From contig OX438743.1 of assembly GCA_949316235.1 (NCBI GenBank), positions 41,447,242 through 41,511,241 on the forward strand: 64,000 bases of DNA, read 5' to 3'. Within the stretch, counting starts at the first letter, position 1. The number at the start of each line of letters is the position of its first letter. The stretch comes from Oegoconia quadripuncta. Its lineage: Eukaryota; Arthropoda; Insecta; Lepidoptera; Autostichidae. Below, in pieces: positions 10,566-21,514 of this stretch. The notes below the pieces were generated by a model. It ran no database searches and had not been told where the DNA came from. It was given only the letters and a program-made list of their open reading frames with translations. The translations under genes were made by a program, and so were the position numbers.

Positions 10566-10790
10566 ATAATAATAATAAATATTTCGGACACTTACACCAA
10601 TCATCTAGTCCCAAACTAAGCAAAGTTTGTGCTACGGATACTAGATAACGGATAAACATACATAAATATTTATATAAACAAGACTCGGGAATAAATGTTT
10701 GTGTTCATTACATAAACATTTACCCCTCGCGGGATTCGAACCCGTTGGTTTCGCTGATAGGGTCATTATCCACTACACCAATCGGTCGTC
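10566..10790 (-). mobile_element. SINE-A copy abutting a Dop2R splice acceptor
   Basis: Full-length SINE-A in the same orientation as Dop2R: head at 10790 (cgaccgattggtgtagtgga) and 3' tail at 10566. Only about a dozen intron bases (ctttcaacag and a few A/T) separate its tail from the exon at 10553. The word gaaagaaa occurs at 10559-10566 and again at 10797-10804, consistent with an 8-bp target-site duplication of the original polypyrimidine tract. Confidence 0.85.
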
Positions 10791-10824
10791 GAAAACGAAA
10801 GAAACGTTAATTATTATTTTTTAA

Positions 10825-11118
10825 TGCGCAACGGGTTAGCAATTGACTCGAATCTGATGTTAAGTGAAGGTGAGGTCGAAGGTGAAAGCGTACTGCCTCG
10901 GAATCTCGGAACTGTTATTTGGGATCTTATTTTCTCTGTCAACCGGAACACAACAATGCCATTTCTGTTTGGCGGCAGATTTGAATAGTCAAGACTAATT
11001 TAAAGTGCCCTACCACCAACTAAACCAAGAACTACCTAAACATAATACCCCTCTGGGGATCGAATGCGCGACCTCCAAATCGTAAACGTAATAAATCTCC
11101 GAAGCGTGGAGGCCGTTT
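10825..11118 (-). mobile_element. SINE-C copy, diverged
   Basis: Minus-strand SINE-C from the head (reverse complement of ggaggccgtttaaag near 11118) to the tail at about 10825. B box, ttaagtgaaggtgaggtcga and other body phrases are recognisable with many substitutions, so it is an older copy than those at 3609 or 61928. A 30-base scrap of SINE-B tail (cagcgccatctagttccaca) follows at 11145-11172. Confidence 0.75.
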
Positions 11119-11394
11119 AAAGTATAATACATATGTTGGAAACACACAGCGCCATCTAGTTCCACACTAAGCTGCAATTTTTTTTAAACCATAAACATTG
11201 TCTCCCTTGGATGTCTTTTCACAAGAGTTGTATAGTAGATTGTATAACAAGGGAGCAAAATAATAATTTTACGGCGAGGTCGCTATTTTGAATCCAGACC
11301 GGATTCAGTGCTTCGGAGGCCACTTAATAGTTGGTTCCGGTTGTTTTCTATTCAAGGCAGTCATTAAGATAAATCGGTGGCCTCAGGGTTTTTT

Positions 11395-11515
11395 TTCACG
11401 GTTAACTGGATACGCGTTTGACCACAATCTCACCTGATGGGAAGTGAGGATGTGGCCGAAGATGAAGCACGCGATCTCAGTAGATGCCTATTCACCCTGT
11501 TCTTGAAATTCCTAA
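11395..11515 (-). mobile_element. LINE-D 3' end
   Basis: Contains ctcacctgatgggaagtgag, gatgtggccgaagatgaagc and gatgcctattcaccctgttc, the reverse complement of the LINE-D coding tail and 3' UTR seen at 6575-6660 and 22830-22940. Confidence 0.65.
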
Positions 11516-13098
11516 CTGTCTGCATGACATAAATTCAGCAATCCGCACTGTGCTAGCGTTGTGGATTATGGCCCATACCCTCTGTACTGTGAGGAGGCTG
11601 TGTCCCAGCAGTGGGGACATGTTGATCACACATTGATGATGAACCAAACCGAGCACTAACTGAACTCCACTGGGAATCGAATTTGCGACCGATATATGTA
11701 ATCTTATGTTGATTGTATTGTATTGTATTGCATTGTATTAAGCTATGTAAACTTTGTGAACACATACTTCTAGTAAAATTTACTGTTTTCGATATATGGT
11801 ATATATTTTCTTTCATATCCCATAGATTTTAGATACGCCATAGCAGTAGATATGGAATGAAATACAACTGTGGAATTTGGACGCCTAATTACGGGAACCT
11901 GTCATCACAAACCTCAGAAATCAATCAGAATTGATTGTATTTTGATGCAATAGCTGAGCACATGACAGACGCAGATTAGTTCTCCTGTTCGGTCCAATCG
12001 AATCCAGTCCTTACTACATTCTGATACGTATTGAACTCAGGTTGCTTTTCGCTTGATATACGAGATATTGGACATTTAGAACCACAATAGAAAACCACCA
12101 AAAACTAACAAAATGGTAATGGTGTTGTAAGCTAAATATCTTGGAGAAATTGAGCTGCCAATTAAAAAACTAAAGCCAACCTACTAAAAAAATTAATAGA
12201 AAATGAAATGGGGGAATTCCAAAAACGCTTATCTTTAAATTTGTCATTACAAAAGCTATGAACAAGCATCGTACATGTCCAGGTATCTGTCGAACCCCAG
12301 AAACATAAGGTCCAATTATGTGTCTAATATCCTATTTATCGATCAGTAATAAATAAAAAATAGGTGTTTGTTTTCTCAAACAATATCTTTTATTTCATTT
12401 TATTCAGGACAACTAACAGCTACACAATACAATTATGTTTTATAATCTTATACGTAGGCAATGGAGGTCATTGTATAACCAACTGCGTTATCCACGACAA
12501 TTTTATATATAACTGCAAAGACAGAAAAGCAATCCGAACCAGTTAATTTAAAACTTAAGTATCACCAATGTCCGACAGGACTTCCAAACACTGTTTCTTA
12601 TATTGGTTTTTAGACAAAAAGAATACATCCACATACGTTAGATATTTATTATAGATGTTAGTCAGTCGACACAGGGGGGCATGCATTCTGCGTATATCGT
12701 ACCACATAAATTTATTTTCCTGCATTCTTTATAATTTAGCATCTTCATTGCATCGGGTTTGACCTCCGACTATGGAAAATCAATTTACCTATATGGTTCT
12801 ATATTGTTTGACAAAACGTACACCTATTCTTTATTTCCCCGTAGTCGGGTAAAAATTGACAAAATAACTGACTAACAGGTAACGCAGTCTGCGTATGAGA
12901 AATAATTATTTCAGCAACACGTGATGACAGAAGGCTCACATAAAATATTGAATGACTCTTAAACTACAGCGGCACATTTTTTTTATTTTAGCTAAATTTT
13001 TTGACAACATCAAAATAGCTGAATCCAATTATTATATTCTAGCATCACGCGTATATAATTATAATTATTATTAAATTAAGGAAGAATAATGTACATAC
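11516..13098. other. Dop2R intron, weak repeat scrap then nothing recognised
   Basis: At 11520-11650 gcgttgtggattatggccca and related words resemble the SINE-D/LINE tail seen at 16015-16110. From 11650 to 13098 I find no repeat family, exon or structured RNA. A (tgtat)n-like run lies at about 11712-11740. Confidence 0.4.
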
Positions 13099-13208
13099 CT
13101 ATCGACGGAGATGGCTACCAGGTTGAATATACTAGAAGTTGATGATGACACATCCATTGCGATGTAAATGTCGCACATGAACGCCGGCAGCCCCCAAGAG
13201 CCGTTCAC
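13099..13208 (-). CDS. Dop2R: D2-like dopamine receptor, ECL1-TM3 exon
   Basis: A 110-nt exon; acceptor gttcacag before 13208, donor gtatgt from 13098 down. It starts in phase 0 and ends in phase 2 with GAT AG, so the D and part of the R of the DRY motif lie here and the R is completed in the 10301-10553 exon. The translation VNGSWGLPAFMCDIYIAMDV, then SSSTSSIFNLVAISVD, holds the TM3 disulfide Cys (FMCD) and the amine-binding Asp (AMDV). Both are diagnostic of biogenic-amine receptors, and the wording matches insect Dop2R. The TM1-TM2 exon that should precede it was not found downstream on the plus coordinate. Confidence 0.93.
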
Positions 13209-13855
13209 CTGTGAACAAAGACAATCATTCAATAAATCGGCCATGCACCAAGCGCTCCTTTTTTTAAGCGTGGAAATGAACTACGGACACCGCTAGCTTG
13301 AAGAATGGCGTGACTGTTGTATGGGACTCCCCTTGTAACCGGAGGGAGCCTGTTCTTAGTGGGTCTCCGACTAAACTAAATACAATGAAACTCAAGGAGC
13401 TGAACTGATGGGCTCTATAACTGCTTTCGGACAAGTATATCAACCAACTGACAAAAATCATAAAAAAAACAAATTAATATGAAAATTAGTATAAAAGTAA
13501 ACTATCTAGAAAAGGTTGGCTGGTGAAGCTGTCAGTCACCAACACCTTCTCGGCAGTAGGAACCTTCCGGACGAGCTTCTACCTACATAGAGCAAATATT
13601 TAACAAAATTATTTATTTCTTTATTAGGATCAACTACAGCACTTACTATTTACATTGGTGTAAATAATTATAACAAAGTAGTGTTCTAATATATATGCCA
13701 ATAACAGGTGAACACAGCATTCACAAGACTAATAGCTACAGAAAAATACATACATACAAGAAATATACATACATACTAAAGATAAACTTGCAGGTCACGT
13801 AAGCAGACTTATAAAGTACAATAGAGCATTTACAAACAAACAGACTCCGCAAAAT
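13209..13855. other. Unclassified, upstream Dop2R intron
   Basis: No exon encoding TM1-TM2 could be recognised. The segment at 13300-13570 is moderately GC-rich (gactccccttgtaaccggag, ctgtcagtcaccaacacctt) and may be an old repeat, but I cannot assign it. Confidence 0.35.
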
Positions 13856-13859
13856 TAGA

Positions 13860-14135
13860 AATTAATTCAAGGGCTATGTATACGTTTTTTCAATAACGTT
13901 CCCATTGACGTACAAAATCTTCCTTTTAATAAATTAAAGGTTCTATAAAACAGAAACTTATTAAGAAAGCATATTATAAAATATTTGGATGATAATCAAC
14001 CATGGACGTAACCGGCTCGTCATGCCATTTCACAATTAATAAAAATATAATTCTGACTATTTGTAATATAAAAACCTGTTTTTAAAAAGAACAACCTCGA
14101 GTTTCTTGCTTGTTCTTCTCAGGGGAATTATAAAA
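13860..14135 (+). mobile_element. LINE-E 3' end, 5'-truncated
   Basis: The translation in broken frame gives VPIDVQNLPFNKLKVL and a YLDDNQPW-like end. It is followed by the family 3' UTR with acctcgagtttcttgcttgt and tcttctcagggga. Stops interrupt the frame. It is the same family as 25980-26540, 31305-31790 and 62980-63330. Confidence 0.7.
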
Positions 14136-14329
14136 AAATTAAAATAAATCAATTAACTACTGTGCTTCGTTGTACATTATTCCGCCGAGAGAATGAATAG
14201 TGAATACTCGCGGACTCGAACATAAACCAAAACTGAAGTCAAAAAGTACTGTCCAATAACTTTACATTTCTCGCTTCTGTGTCCATAGTGGATAAGTCAT
14301 GTGACCTCCAAGGTTCCAAATTGTTCTTC

Positions 14330-14560
14330 TCCTTAGGAGATGCTAAAAATCAGTGTTTTGCTCAATGAGCAATCTAATACACTGAGATATGACCCCTTTG
14401 TACTGCTGCAGCACACACATGCGTCAGTGTTACAATATTATGTGATTGTTGTTGTGTGTTACCTTATCAATGTATCAATAATGTATAAGCTAAATGTATG
14501 TGTGTGACTGTGGAAACAAATAAAGGCTTTATCTATCTATCTATCTGTCTATGTATCCTC
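14330..14560 (+). mobile_element. LINE 3' tail ending in (TATC)n
   Basis: Contains atcagtgttttgctcaatga, ctgctgcagcacacacatgc and aacaaataaaggctttatct, followed by an atct repeat. The reverse complement is at 34382-34603, and the 3' tip recurs at 48225-48322. Microsatellite-like termini replace poly(A) in this family. Confidence 0.6.
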
Positions 14561-14621
14561 TCACAATTATTAGAGCGTGTTATCCTTGAAATTTTTTAAC
14601 TTGAAAGTCATTAAAAACGAA

Positions 14622-14790
14622 CGAGTTATGGATGATTTCATTTATAATAAGTATTTATTTACAAAAAAGAAAAATGTATTTATGTAGTATATCAACCATC
14701 TGGTATCCACAACACAAGCCTTTAGCTGCTTACTGTGGAACTAGATGGCGCTGTGTGTATGTCAAAGGATATTTATTTATTTATTAATGT
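14622..14790 (+). mobile_element. SINE-B, 3' two-thirds
   Basis: Starts at gagttatggatg and carries the SINE-B body and tail (tcaaccatctggtatccaca, gaactagatggcgctgtgtg). The tRNA-like head is missing, so this is a 5'-truncated copy. Confidence 0.8.
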
Positions 14791-14814
14791 TTCAGAATGT
14801 TTACTTCAACACTT

Positions 14815-15570
14815 TTTTTAATCGACTTCCAAAAAGGTGGAGGTTCTATGTTCGTCTGTATCTATCTTTTTTAATGTATGTCTACCCATATGTTTGTCAC
14901 CACTAGGGTGATTCCATATAAATTTGGTTAAGATCCTGATAGTGCACTCCGGAAATGGAGGTCCTGTAGCGTACAAAAAATTGAATATCTCAAAAAGTAA
15001 GCATTTTACGACTATGTGTTACCACTTTTTTTGTACAATCCATAGTTGAAGTCAGTTGGAAATCTTGTTCCCACGTTGTGGTACTGCCTAGCAGCCAAAA
15101 ATATGTATATTGTATATAAAATTCTGTTCGATGGAAAAAATTGATGTCTAGTATGTAACATAACCAATACCTACTTAAAAGAAATGTCCATTGAAGCGGC
15201 ATAGTGGCTTTCGACTAAGCTCCTTAAAAAAAGATTTAAAAAACCTTCATAATAAACGTTGTACAGTAACATAGTTAAAACACAAAGTGAAAATAAAAAG
15301 AAAAACACGGTAACTAACCCGAATACGCTTTGTACTAAGCATAACTATGTAAGATAAAAAAACATGATCGAGGTCCGATTGCATTGCATGGTAAGGGTAA
15401 TTCGCAGCCAGAGGTAACGCCCAGCTCTTTGTCACCCGAGGTCTCTTTAAAACATAATAGTAAGAGCTCTTGTTTGACATAAACTTTCGGCCATCTGTAT
15501 TCTCAATAAAAGGTAGTTTTCGCATTACATAGGTAATCTATTCGTGTTCTTATATGTTGTATAGAATCAA
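14815..15570. other. Unclassified, one common repeat phrase
   Basis: At 14818-14875 aatcgacttccaaaaaggtg and gaggttctatgttcgtctgt form a phrase I associate with lepidopteran repeats. Beyond it nothing is recognised, and the ORFs at 14990 and 15247 look fortuitous. Confidence 0.3.
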
Positions 15571-15579
15571 CGCCATATC

Positions 15580-15780
15580 AAAGCAGTCGGTTCCGAAAAA
15601 AGGTAATCATCAAAAGCACGTCCCCACTGTTTAGAAATAGATTGAGACGCAAGTATGCAGTAGTACTGATCAACTGCTCATCTAGTGAACCCGGATGACC
15701 GCACTGATCTCCTCTGGCAAATGATGGCTCCCAACCCTTATGGCTATAGATTGAGACTACAGCTACAGATGCACACATAG
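15580..15780. repeat. Repeat shared with 30770-30895
   Basis: The phrases gagacgcaagtatgcagtag, gaacccggatgaccgcactg and gatggctcccaacccttatg recur in order at 30770-30895 with few changes. It is an unclassified interspersed repeat. Confidence 0.55.
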
Positions 15781-16014
15781 ATAGTCCCAGAAAGAATGCC
15801 GAAGGTCTCTGATCGCAAAAAACACCACAGCACAGTCACTTTTCGATACAGCACGCACGGTGGTCGTAAGATCTCTGCTCCACTGTCAGAGGTCGAAGTA
15901 GGCGGGGGTGGGTGCGGGGAAAGGGGGCGCACCGTACATCAAAGAACACAAAATGGGCAAGTTGACCACAGATTGGTACTTGCATCTAAATATTCCAAAC
16001 ACCCTCTGTTGGGT

Positions 16015-16110
16015 CACACCCTTCTCTCACTGGGAGAAGGTATAGGCCGTAATCCACGACGCGGGCCCAGTGCGGATTGGTGGATTTGTGTCAGATGAGT
16101 GGTCACTTGA
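16015..16110 (+). repeat. LINE/SINE-D tail fragment
   Basis: Carries ctctcactgggagaaggtat, ccgtaatccacgac and gcggattggtggatttgtgt. The same layout, diverged, appears on the plus strand at 19190-19258 next to an R1-like RT C-terminus. It is probably the 3' untranslated part of that LINE. Confidence 0.45.
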
Positions 16111-16165
16111 CTGACTACCTTCAATTGAAAACAACCGGTATCCAAACACTCGTACTAAAATGCCA

Positions 16166-16351
16166 GCGATGTACGTTACTGCAAAAGTTTACCATTGCGA
16201 CGTACGTTAGCGAGAAAGTTCTTCACTGCGATGTACATTAATGAGAAAGTTTACCATTGCGATGTACGCTGTCGCGAAAGTTCTTTACTGCAATGTACGT
16301 TACTGCTTAAGTTTACCATTGCGACGTACGTTTTCGCGAAAGTTCTTTACT
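16166..16351 (+). repeat. 31-bp minisatellite, six copies, alternating A/B units
   Basis: Six head-to-tail units of 31 bp, each starting gc(g/a)a(t/c)gtac. Odd units end aagtttaccatt and even units end aagttctt(c/t)act, so the array is a trimer of 62-bp dimers. No unit is interrupted. There is no coding frame of interest; the open frame through it is a by-product. Confidence 0.85.
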
Positions 16352-16489
16352 GCTGGGATATATTATGTTTAATACTCGGTTTGGTTGTATACATAAAGTC
16401 ATGCTTATTTCTCGTTGGGGTACGCAGAGACCACAGTATTCCACTTGCTACGATCCTGACATAGTTACCTCTTTTGCTTCATTCAGTCT

Positions 16490-16640
16490 CATTAAGAAAG
16501 AAAGAAAGAAAGAAAGAAAAAATTCTTTATTGTACACAGCTTAAAAATATACACAGTGATATTATTTTAACCGGTGTACAAAGGCGGTCATATCGCTTAT
16601 AGCGATCTCTTCCAGACAACCATGGCAAAGAAACTTAATA
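16490..16640 (-). mobile_element. LINE 3' tail (GAGATCGCT family), (GAAA)n flank
   Basis: Contains ttctttattgtacacagctt and atagcgatctcttccagaca, the reverse complement of the gttgcctggaagagatcgct ... cctttgtac ... ataaaga 3' end seen at 48350-48485. A (gaaa)n run at 16495-16520 lies at its tip. Confidence 0.6.
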
Positions 16641-17700
16641 TAATACACTACTACTGCGTAGCGTAAAGTAAACTACAAAAGTAAAACATATCTAAATCCT
16701 TATACTATAATATATATAAATGATAAATATACCTAACATTCAAACAATAGTAATAAAATAATATATAATCATAATTATAAATACAGACTAATGGGCATAA
16801 CTACATAAAATACTACAAAATATAAAAATATATACTTACATAAACAAAATAAATACCATTATAATGTTTTAACATCAAAGCGATAAGTAATGCTCTCTTA
16901 AACGCCGTTTAAACACCGCTAGCGACTCAGCGTTAAGATTAAGATTTAGGGTTCTCTTGACTTGGCCTTTCTTTAATAGGTACGTCTCCGATTTGATCAA
17001 GGCACGTTCACTATGGCCTTCCCCTACCAATACTACCATCTACATTCACTTCGTATATCCCTTTCGTAGGAAGATATTCCTAATTGTAATCAAACGAAAC
17101 ACGAGTAAAGAGTATATAGAAGCTAAAAATGTCACCTTTAGTATTTATTAGCAATTTCCGTACATTAATATTGAAGATAATGTCTTGTCTCTGTGTCATT
17201 TATAACGACTAAGCAGACAAACAATTTATTATTGAAACTGCTTCCTAGTAACGATATTTTTTTTGATGCTCAACGTAATTTATCGTTAGAAAAATACTAG
17301 CTGAAATATTTGCTTTATTTTCTGGGAAATCGGATTTTTTTTATGATTGACTGGAGTCGCGTTTGACCACATTAAGTTAAATATTAATGTTTTTGTAAAT
17401 AAAGAGGGAATATGTTGTATGTACCTACTCCGATAAATTTGAAGATGTCATATGAAATATATGAAACATAAGAAATTTTTAATTTAAATATACTTTTAAA
17501 CATTGTAGGTACCTACACTTAAATTAAAACATATAGCTACCAAAACCAAACCAAACGATATTTAAATAACTGCTTTTTTTACGTTTTTAATTATCTAAAT
17601 TTAAATGTCCAATTAAATATTTTTTTATTAAAACTTTGTAGGTATTTGTTTTTTTTTCGTCATTTCATCGAAACATCATTTGACACTCAATCTCGATTTG
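16641..17700. other. Nothing recognised
   Basis: AT-rich, with short A/T repeats around 16690-16860. A scrap of LINE-D UTR wording (actggagtcgcgtttgacca) lies near 17350. No exon or structured element seen. Confidence 0.35.
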
Positions 17701-17707
17701 TTGCCAA

Positions 17708-17942
17708 GTAAATAAATAATAAATAAATAATAAATATTTCGAACAATTACACCAATCATCTAGTCCCAAACTAAGCACAACTTGTGCTATGATACTAGAT
17801 AACGGATAAACATACATAAATATTTATATAAACATCCATGACTCGGGAATAAACGTTCATATTCATCACACAAACGGGATTTGAACCCGCAACCGTTGGT
17901 TTCGCTGACAGGGTTACTATCCACTACACCAACCGGTCGTCA
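17708..17942 (-). mobile_element. SINE-A copy, full length
   Basis: Reads on the minus strand from tgacgaccggttggtgtagt at 17942 to the tail (atttattatttatttatta) at 17708. A and B boxes and the tagtttgggactagatgat block are all present, with a small deletion next to the B box. Confidence 0.85.
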
Positions 17943-18084
17943 GAAGTCAGAAGTGTGACAAAATGGTTGTCAGCGTGCGCCATATTGATTTTATCATGAT
18001 GACATTATATCCTGTGACACTCCCGGCATTAGTGCGAATCTAACAGCACCTTATTTTTCCAAATCGGGAAAAAAAACACACTGT

Positions 18085-18350
18085 ATTATTTATTACACCA
18101 TTTTTTTTTATATGAGTGGGCGGCAAACGAGCATGTGGGTCACCTGATGGAAAGCAATCACCGCCCATGGACACCCGCAACACCAAAAGGGCCACAGATG
18201 CGTTGCCGGCCTTTGAGGAAGGTGTAGGCTCGTTTCTTGAAGGATCCAATGTCGTACTCGTTCGGGAATACCGCTGCAGGAAGTCCGTTCCACAGAGTGG
18301 TCGTACGTGGTAGGAACTTTCTTGAGAAACGTACAGTGGTAGCCTTCCAC
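18085..18350 (-). mobile_element. LINE-F 3' end
   Basis: The reverse complement contains the RT C-terminal coding phrase ([23 protein letters not shown]) followed by gggtgtccatgggcggtgat and catcaggtgacccacatgct, then an A/T-rich tip. Relatives are at 26603, 27745 and 44060. It is truncated and frameshifted. Confidence 0.7.
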
Positions 18351-19045
18351 TCATCCAGGTGATGTGAATGGAGTTTTAATTTTCAACATAACCATTCAAC
18401 AGTGTCGCTAATAAGGAACAACTTCTGGGAAGTAATGACATACTATATTATATATATACTATATTATTATACTGTGGCACTGTCGGGTGAACCGATTTGA
18501 ATGTGGTTTTTAGCAGGTTGTTTAGCTGTTGTTCTTAGATATGTTTTATCAAAATCGGTTTAGCCGTTGTGTTCTCAGGGGTTTTGTAAATTTTCAATTT
18601 ATATCTTAATCAATTTCCGATTTTTTTAAATCGTATATTGAGGAAAAATGGGAAGTCAAAAAAGGTCTAGACAAACTATCGACAGGTTTGCAACACTGCA
18701 TCCGACGTGGAACGTACGGCCCTTTGTTCGGCGCGTATTGTGTTGCCATGTTTTATTACAGTTTCATTAGTTTTGGGACTGTTACGTGATGCGGCGTAGC
18801 GTGCGTTCGGTGCACCATTCGCTTTTATTGTGGTTTATCGGAATAACAGGGATTGATTGCAATTTGAACTTTTAACGTGGGTTTTATTACGGAATTTACT
18901 ATATAGGATGAAAGGGTCACAGTTGGAAACTGGTAACAAAATCTGAAATTAGCTTTTCCCATTTTATAGATAAGGAAAAGTCAACTTTTAACACCACTTA
19001 ACTGGAGGGGAGCCCAACTTCTCGGTAGTATAAAATACTAAACCA
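18351..19045. other. Nothing recognised
   Basis: No repeat family, exon or RNA structure identified. A short AT dinucleotide patch lies at 18443-18470. Confidence 0.35.
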
Positions 19046-19231
19046 TTACCCTAACGCTGTCAGGGTCAGGTCTGTGCCCACAGCAGCGACCAGCTCAGCC
19101 CTTGGGGACGAAAAGGCTGGACACTCCTGAATCGTGTGGTCCGTAGTGTCTTCCGGTGCGCCGCTCTCGTGGCACACCGGATAGTTCTCATTGGGAGAGT
19201 GTTTGGGCCATAATCTACCATGAGGGGCCAA
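19046..19231 (-). pseudogene. LINE RT C-terminal zinc segment (R1-like), fragment
   Basis: The 61-residue open frame includes CHESGAPEDTTDHTIQECPA, the C-x2-(C/S)-x-DT-x2-H-x4-C zinc knuckle that follows the reverse transcriptase in many R1/jockey-type LINEs. The second cysteine is replaced by Ser here (CHES for the usual CHxC), so it is probably dead. The upstream RT core is absent. Confidence 0.6.
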
Positions 19232-19324
19232 TGCGCATTAGTGGATTTATGTCAAACTAGTGACCACTTGACAGTCAGTGTTCTTAAACCGCCCATGTTG
19301 GCCACCGACTTGATAAGTCAAGTT

Positions 19325-19600
19325 TCTGTTCAATAATATCTTTAAATTTATTGAAATTTTTTATATCAACAGGAACCTTATTGAAATTTCATCTAAATTA
19401 TCTGATATTTTATAATATTATGCTTTCTTAATAATTTTCTGTTTTATAGTATCTTAAAATTTATTGAAAGGAAGATTTTGTATATCAACAGGAACCTTAT
19501 TGAAAAAGCGTATACATAGCCCTTTGAATTAATTACTGATTTTGCGGAGGCGACTTATGTGACCTGTAAGTTTATCTTTATTTACAAAATCACATACTAC
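19325..19600 (-). mobile_element. LINE-E fragment with internal duplication
   Basis: Minus-orientation LINE-E coding tail: the phrase aggaaccttattgaaa occurs twice (about 19370 and 19490), and ttgcggaggcgacttatgtg marks the inner part. The two overlapping pieces imply either a local duplication or two insertions in tandem. Confidence 0.6.
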
Positions 19601-19979
19601 CTCTTACCCCAAATGCGTATACCTTCTCAATTCTATCGTGGACAACAACAAAGTCAAACAAACAGCCAGCCAATCGGATTACAAAAAAAAAAACTGTACC
19701 TAAGTATACAGCTACTTCATCAAACAAACACCGAGTAAGGCTTTTACCATTCACGGAATCACTTTTCGTTTTTTCCTCGAAGAAAATAGCCAGTCAAACT
19801 TAACATGAACTATCAAGAAATTAGATCGCAGTTGTCGGACCCACATCTGGGACGAAATGGAGTGTCTGACGGAGCCCGGGCGAATATGAGATCATATACG
19901 ATGAATGGACTTGGAGTTTTCATTTTTTTCTAGAAGCGCATAACATTTAGAGTTGTTTTCCATCTCAGCAAAGGTATAA

Positions 19980-20140
19980 TAACATACAAATACAAATACA
20001 AAAATCTTTATTTCAGTCTAAAATAATAGTGACTATGAACAGTGGATGTAGTCAACCTAGTAAGCATAATAAGTATGCTTGTGGCAGGTGACCCCGCTCA
20101 TCCTTATCGCTAGCTTACATTGACTGCTTAAAGTAACATA
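19980..20140 (-). repeat. Probable LINE 3' tail, family unassigned
   Basis: Begins aaatacaaatacaaaaatct and then tttatttcagtctaaaataa, a reversed A-rich terminus. It is followed by ggcaggtgaccccgctcatc. Not matched elsewhere in the window. Confidence 0.35.
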
Positions 20141-20440
20141 TTATATATATATATATATATAAAAATAACAATAATCAAAAGGCATAATTTATAAGATGAT
20201 AATAAGCGCTTTTGAGTAAGTGTGGATGTTATGTTTTGATGTGAGTATGTGTGTGTATGAGTGTGTGTGATTATATATGATTATATGTGAATATGTGTAT
20301 CTGTTCATGTATATTAGCCCTACGACATTATCTTGGGATCGGAAGCTGCTTGGGCAGCTTCCACTAACATATGTGTGTGTGAGTGTGTGTCAGGGTGTGT
20401 GAGTGAGTGTGACTATGTGTGCGGGTATAAACATATGTAA
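20137..20440. repeat. (AT)n then (GT)-rich microsatellite tract
   Basis: A (TA)n run lies at 20140-20162. Irregular GT/GA-rich repeats (gagtgtgtgtga, tgtgtgtgagtgtgtgtcag) follow from 20218 to 20440, broken by a unique segment around 20310-20360. Confidence 0.7.
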
Positions 20441-20611
20441 AATTGTGCTTACTAATCTGTAGTGGTTTTGTTATTTATATTAAGTAATACCTATACCTAG
20501 TCAAATATTGCTAATTACTACCAATTTGTCACTTAGCTCTTTAATAAAACAGTAATGATTTTTCAATTTGAAATTGATACATTATACATATGTTGTTGTT
20601 GTTAATAATAA

Positions 20612-21110
20612 TAAATAATAAATATCCTTAGACATACACACAGCGCCATCTAGTTCCACAGTAAGCAACTATAAGCTTGTGTTGTGGATACCAGATGGTT
20701 GATATACTACATAAACACATTTTTTTTTTGTAAATAAATACTTATTATAAATGAAAAAATCCATAACTCGGGTACACATGTCTGTATTCATCACACAATG
20801 TTTATTCTTTATTGCACCAAAACATTACAATAACAGAAGTACAAACAATAGGTCACGTACAAAGGTGGACTTATCTCTTTAAGAGATCTCTTCCAGGCAA
20901 CCTGAGCATTGTAATAGGAAACTTAGTAAATTTGGGGTTTAGCAGTAAATTGTGTGCAAAAGAAAAAATCCTATAACGAATAATAAAACAAATAAAAAAA
21001 AGAAAAGATAACTGAATATCCTCATCACAATCGTTATGCCCCTAGCGGGATTCCCTTCCCCTTTTGGTATAGTGGTCAGAGTTGCTAACCACTACACTAA
21101 ACCGGTCATC
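20612..21110 (-). mobile_element. SINE-B copy split by a LINE-tail insertion
   Basis: The SINE-B tail and body occupy 20612-20799 and the tRNA-like head occupies 21022-21110 (gcccctagcgggattc, then accactacactaaaccggtc). The interruption is a LINE 3' end. The words catcacacaa and catcacaa flank the insert, a plausible target-site duplication. The head has lost part of the B box. Confidence 0.8.
20800..21021 (-). mobile_element. LINE 3' tail nested in SINE-B
   Basis: It contains ttctttattgcaccaaaaca and ttaagagatctcttccaggc, the reversed 3' end of the GAGATCGCT-type LINE tail. About 220 bases, 5'-truncated. Confidence 0.7.
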
Positions 21111-21514
21111 ATAAATGTCGTGTTAATATATGTAAACTATTAAGAGGGCTTATCCCGTCCGGTATTCCATTCAAATTTTCAAGTCCACCAATTCTAATAA
21201 AATTAATTTATTTAGATCTATGTATCCTGCATCTATATGTAACAATTACTGATTATTACAGATTTTCTGTGAAAACTTAATTGGTATTATGCAATGCTGT
21301 AAAGGTGTTGTTTCAAGCTTTACATAGATCTAAGAAGTTAGTAGAGAACATTTTCGAAAAGAGTATTGTAACTAAATTATAGCGATTGTATTTTGAAAAT
21401 GCAATATATTCTTTTAAATTCGATACTTTGAAAATGTTATGTACAAACTTTTTAGATCTACGTATCCAGCTATACGTATATAATTTTTCTAATCATTTCG
21501 TAAGTTTGGACTTG

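Noticed and set aside
10554..10591. N-terminal residues MSEIFIIIISFN of the receptor ORF
   Set aside because: They translate the SINE tail and intron; the acceptor at 10554-10556 defines the exon start and splices to the TM3 exon.
15796..16098. 100-codon plus-strand protein
   Set aside because: The end is LINE/SINE-D tail sequence and the glycine-rich middle is GC-biased DNA; no family match.
16166..16351. CRISPR-like array (31-bp repeats)
   Set aside because: Units are directly adjacent without spacers and the genome is eukaryotic; it is a minisatellite.
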